64,000 bases of DNA from JANOYY01 sp043720395 (GTDB lineage: Bacteria; Actinomycetota; Acidimicrobiia; Acidimicrobiales; JANYDT01), in the NCBI GenBank assembly GCA_043720395.1, contig JAYSSR010000073.1, positions 1 through 64,000 on the forward strand. The letters run 5' to 3'. Positions within the stretch are counted from its first letter, which is position 1; each line of letters opens with the position of its first letter. Of the stretch, positions 61,044 through 64,000 are shown in pieces. The notes beneath the pieces are model-generated. The model saw only the letters and a list, made by a program, of their open reading frames with translations. It had not been told where the DNA came from and did not search any database. The translations under genes and the position numbers were made by a program.

Positions 61044-61955
61044 ATGGATCCGATTCTGATCATCGGTGCCGTCATCTTGATGGCGGCCATCCCGATCCTT
61101 GCCTGGACGTTTCTTGGCTCAAGCGACAAGGACCGAGTGACCCCTGCCGACCTTCTCGGGCCGGGCGTCGGTGCGTCGCTGGACCTTCGCGCGGCAAACC
61201 TCAGTCGACCAATTTATGAACGTCTCTCACCACTCATTGTTCGTCTCCGGAAAGCCACTCCGAAGGGTTGGGCCGATCAGACCGAACAGCGAATACAAAT
61301 GGCTGGGGTGTCGGCGAACTGGTCGGTCGAAAAGGTCCTCCTCATCAAGATCGTCGGGTCGATCGTTGGCGGCTTTCTCTCCTACACCTTCTACAAGAAG
61401 GGCTTCGATGTCGGGCTGGACAAGAACTTCATCGGAATGCTGCTCTGTGCACCGGTCGGTTTTTATGGTGCCGATCTTCAGCTCAAGAACAAGGCGGACA
61501 AACGTGCGGCAGAAATCATGCTGTCGTTACCGGACATCCTCGACCAGATCACCATCGGCGTGGAGGCCGGGCTCGGGTTCGACTCCGCAATGGCCCGCTC
61601 GGCGAAGTCCAATCAGGGCGCACTAGCCGACGAGCTCGTACGCACGCTTCAGCATGTTCAGGCAGGACTCTCACGGGCCGAGGCGCTCCGTGGCCTCGCC
61701 AATCGCAACAAGGTTCCGGAACTTCGACAGTTCGTGTCCGCCATCCTCCAGGCAGAGCAATTCGGTATCCCGATGGCCCAGGTTCTCCGCGTCCAAGCGT
61801 CCGAACAACGCCGGAAACGCCGGCAGCGCGCCGAGGAAAAGGCCATGAAACTGCCCGTGAAGGTGCTCTTCCCGCTCGTGCTCTGCATCCTTCCCGCCCT
61901 CTTCGTCGTGCTGGTCGGCCCGGCCGGGTTGCGCATCGCCAACGGCAAGTTTTAG
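61044..61955 (+). CDS. tadC: TadC-type pilus platform protein
   Basis: The 303-residue protein has an N-terminal membrane segment and a type II secretion F domain (LPDILDQITIGVEAGLGFDSAMARSAKSNQG, LRQFVSAILQAEQFGIPMAQVLRVQA), ending with a membrane hairpin (VLFPLVLCILPALFVVLVGPAGL). It pairs with TadB in the inner-membrane platform. It is the last gene of the cluster; no prepilin or prepilin peptidase gene is in the window. Confidence 0.94.
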   Translation: MDPILIIGAVILMAAIPILAWTFLGSSDKDRVTPADLLGPGVGASLDLRAANLSRPIYERLSPLIVRLRKATPKGWADQTEQRIQMAGVSANWSVEKVLLIKIVGSIVGGFLSYTFYKKGFDVGLDKNFIGMLLCAPVGFYGADLQLKNKADKRAAEIMLSLPDILDQITIGVEAGLGFDSAMARSAKSNQGALADELVRTLQHVQAGLSRAEALRGLANRNKVPELRQFVSAILQAEQFGIPMAQVLRVQASEQRRKRRQRAEEKAMKLPVKVLFPLVLCILPALFVVLVGPAGLRIANGKF

Positions 61956-61966
61956 CGCCCGCAAGC
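61956..61966 (+). repeat. Post-stop motif site 5 (CGCCCGCAAGC)
   Basis: It directly follows the tadC TAG and continues GGCAGTTCCG, close to site 3. CCCGC (61958-61962) and GCGGG (about 61986-61990) can pair around it. It lies between convergent genes. Confidence 0.5.
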
Positions 61967-61995
61967 GGCAGTTCCGTTGCTGTCGCGGGTTCAGG

Positions 61996-64000
61996 CTAAG
62001 GCTTCGCCGTCGTCGTCGACCCGGTCGAGTCCGCCGGTTCCGACGACAGCGTTGGCAGGAGTGCGGCCGATGGTGGCTTCGACGTCTGCGTCGCCGCCAC
62101 ACCCGGCACTTCGGGGACGCCCTCGTGGGTCGTATAGAGGGTCACGACCGACCCAAGACGCTGTCGGGTGTTGCGGAGAGGGCGAGTGTGCAACACCGGC
62201 CGATCGGCCGGACCGATGGTGTTGCCGATCTTGAAGCCGGCCTTGCGAAGCGCGGCGCTTGCATCGGCTGGGAGCAGGTTGATGACGTTGGGGACATTCG
62301 CAAATGCCGGTCCCGCGGAGACGTAGACCTTGAGTGCGGTCCCCTTTGCGACAATTTCGCCCGCAGCAGGCTTCGACTGATAGACGCTGCCCTTCGGTGC
62401 GTCGTTGGCCACCCGTACGATCTCAGCGGTCAGACCCGGCGGCAGCGCTGCGAGGGCGTCCGCCTCGACCAGACCCGCTAGTCGCGGCACTTCAACCGTC
62501 GGAGGACCGGACGACACAACCACCGTAATCACACTGCCCGGAGCCGCCCCGTCGAGGGGCGACCAGCGGATCACGTTGCCGACGGGGATCGTTTCGCTGT
62601 CCTCCGTGATGGGAGGCGTACTGATCCGCAAATTGAGCGCACGAAGGGCACCCGAGGCGGCGTCGAAGGACAGCCCCGCCAGATCGGGCACCGGAACCGG
62701 CTGAATACCCTTCGAAGCGACGATTTTGATCGTCCTACGTTCCTTGAGGCGAACTCCGTCAGCCGGTTCCTGGCTGATAATGATTCCGGGTGCGGCCGTG
62801 TCGTCGAAGGCCGGCTCGGCTTCGACCATTATAAAGTGCAACGCTTCCGCGGCGCGCCTAGCATCCGCGACGGTCTGGCCCCGAAGCAGCGGCGTGAGAT
62901 GGGTCGGCGTGCGCCGGGACCAGCCGATTCCGGCGGCCACGAAACCGACCATCAGCATCGCGAGCGCTACGAGAGCGAACCGACGCGACGATCGCGGCGC
63001 GTCCAACGAAGGACGAGCCTTGTCCGGCCGTTCCCGGGACCCTCGCTTTAATCGCGTGTTTGAGCCGGTCGGCGAATTCCGCCCATTGGCGGCAACCGGC
63101 GTTTCGGAGAGTTCCGCGACCTCATCGAGTGTGATGTCGAAGACACCACCTCGTTTGGCCCGCTCGTTGGCGAGCGACGTCGCCGTGAGTGCGCTCGCGA
63201 CCGCAGTCGGCTGTGCCGTGGCAGCTGATCCTTCGACGTCTGACCCTGCGGAGGTGGCGAGACCAACGTGTCGGGTCGGATCACGGTCCACCAACGGCCG
63301 CTTGGCCGCAAGTCGTGAACCGTCGAGAGGAAGCGACTCTGCGCGCGGCATGGTCCGTGCGAGTTCTTCCAGCAACTTCACGAGACCGGCAGCATCAATT
63401 CGGTCCTCGGGACCCAGCGTGCCGGCGGCCTTGACGGCCGGGCGTAGCGGACCAAGGTCTTCCGGAGCGTCCAAGGATCCCTCAAGCCGCTCAAGCGCCT
63501 GGCCGGTCCAGGACTCGGCGGTGAAGGGCACCGAACCAGTCACCGCCTCCACAAGGACCAGGGCCAGCGAATACACGTCGCTGCGACCGTCGACCAGCAC
63601 ACCCTTGGCACCCCGTGCCTGCTCCGGGGAGTGATATCGGGGACTTCCCATGGGCGAGTCGCCCTGCATGGTCCGGCTGAAGTCAGCGAGCACCGTCGCC
63701 AGCCCGAAGTCGCCGACGCGTACGTGCTGATCTTCACCGAACAAAAGGTTCGCTGGCTTGATGTCGCGGTGAACCAGGCCACGAGCGTGCGCGAACTCCA
63801 GTCCACGAGCTGCTTCCAACGCCAGACGAGCAGCTTGCGACGGCGACATTCGGACGCCGCTCTCGAGGAGGTCGAGCAGCGTCCCACCGGCGAGATACTC
63901 CGTGACCAGGTACGGCGGATTGCCCGTCGCGTTCGCACCGTCGTTGACGTCGTAGATCGTGACGATGTTCGGATGGTTCAGCGGGGCAAGCGCCTCGGCC
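61996..64000 (-). CDS. PASTA-domain Ser/Thr protein kinase (N-terminus outside window)
   Basis: The frame is open to the window edge, so the start and ATP-binding lobe are cut off. Visible parts are the kinase C-lobe (NHPNIVTIYDV, catalytic loop HRDIKPANLLF, metal-binding GDFGLA, activation segment MGSPRYHSPEQ), a linker, one membrane segment (FALVALAMLMVGFVAAGIG) and about four PASTA repeats (for example GQTVADARRAAEALHF and VPDLAGLSFDAASGALRAL). Such PknB/StkP-type kinases bind muropeptides outside and control growth and division. It converges on tadC. Confidence 0.93.
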   Translation of the reverse strand, partial: AEALAPLNHPNIVTIYDVNDGANATGNPPYLVTEYLAGGTLLDLLESGVRMSPSQAARLALEAARGLEFAHARGLVHRDIKPANLLFGEDQHVRVGDFGLATVLADFSRTMQGDSPMGSPRYHSPEQARGAKGVLVDGRSDVYSLALVLVEAVTGSVPFTAESWTGQALERLEGSLDAPEDLGPLRPAVKAAGTLGPEDRIDAAGLVKLLEELARTMPRAESLPLDGSRLAAKRPLVDRDPTRHVGLATSAGSDVEGSAATAQPTAVASALTATSLANERAKRGGVFDITLDEVAELSETPVAANGRNSPTGSNTRLKRGSRERPDKARPSLDAPRSSRRFALVALAMLMVGFVAAGIGWSRRTPTHLTPLLRGQTVADARRAAEALHFIMVEAEPAFDDTAAPGIIISQEPADGVRLKERRTIKIVASKGIQPVPVPDLAGLSFDAASGALRALNLRISTPPITEDSETIPVGNVIRWSPLDGAAPGSVITVVVSSGPPTVEVPRLAGLVEADALAALPPGLTAEIVRVANDAPKGSVYQSKPAAGEIVAKGTALKVYVSAGPAFANVPNVINLLPADASAALRKAGFKIGNTIGPADRPVLHTRPLRNTRQRLGSVVTLYTTHEGVPEVPGVAATQTSKPPSAALLPTLSSEPADSTGSTTTAKP

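Overview
The window is 64 kb of GC-rich chromosomal DNA that reads like a high-GC actinobacterium, most plausibly of the class Acidimicrobiia. The evidence is mixed: actinobacterial gene order (argS-lysA-hom-thrC-rho-rpmE-prfA-prmC), an F420-type FrhB protein, a conservon (sensor kinase, roadblock, DUF742, GTPase), the phosphatase-DUF3090-SCO1664 trio, LppM-like lipoproteins, a CIRCE-controlled FmdB/Ruc-like gene, and many apparently leaderless promoters. The taxon is an inference.

Layout. 1-4 kb: end of a coiled-coil cell-surface-type gene, galU, the CIRCE-preceded zinc-ribbon gene, a SAF-domain protein and uppP. 3.6-17 kb (minus strand): a housekeeping block of argS, lysA, hom and thrC, then rho, a NERD protein, rpmE, an unknown gene, prfA and prmC. 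thrB, usually between thrC and rho, is missing. tRNA-Arg(CCG) sits next to argS. 17-24 kb: a hydrolase, two LppM-like lipoprotein paralogues, a HisD-like dehydrogenase lacking several HisD active-site residues, a pseudouridine synthase, a lipoprotein and a beta-helix lipoprotein. 24-27 kb: three TadE/TadG-like pilus proteins. 27-35 kb: FrhB, a two-component system with an HtrA protease, uracil-DNA glycosylase, and the phosphatase/DUF3090/SCO1664 operon. 34.6-43.5 kb: ilvD, the conservon operon, a GGDEF-EAL protein and two small membrane proteins. 43.5-47.7 kb: gatC-gatA-gatB-rhomboid operon.

47.9-52.2 kb is an accessory island. It holds a decayed DUF4143 ATPase joined to a decayed HipA kinase, a MazF-type toxin pair, a ParE/ParD pair whose toxin has only a CTG start, a truncated methyltransferase and a Doc/antitoxin pair. 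52-54.5 kb carries an epoxide hydrolase, a ferredoxin and an SCP2-like protein. 54.6-62 kb is the core tad operon (LuxR-like regulator, cpaB, cpaE, cpaF, tadB, tadC), where TadB is fused to an N-terminal von Willebrand A domain. The window ends inside a PASTA-type Ser/Thr kinase gene.

Signals that cut across the window: (i) a TANNNT box 6-7 nt before the start codon of at least twelve genes, including three antitoxins where it overlaps or lies near an inverted repeat; (ii) two copies of a 112-113 bp intergenic element with imperfect terminal inverted repeats, 38 kb apart; (iii) a short motif (SGCMCGCAAGC) directly after the stop codon of five unrelated genes.
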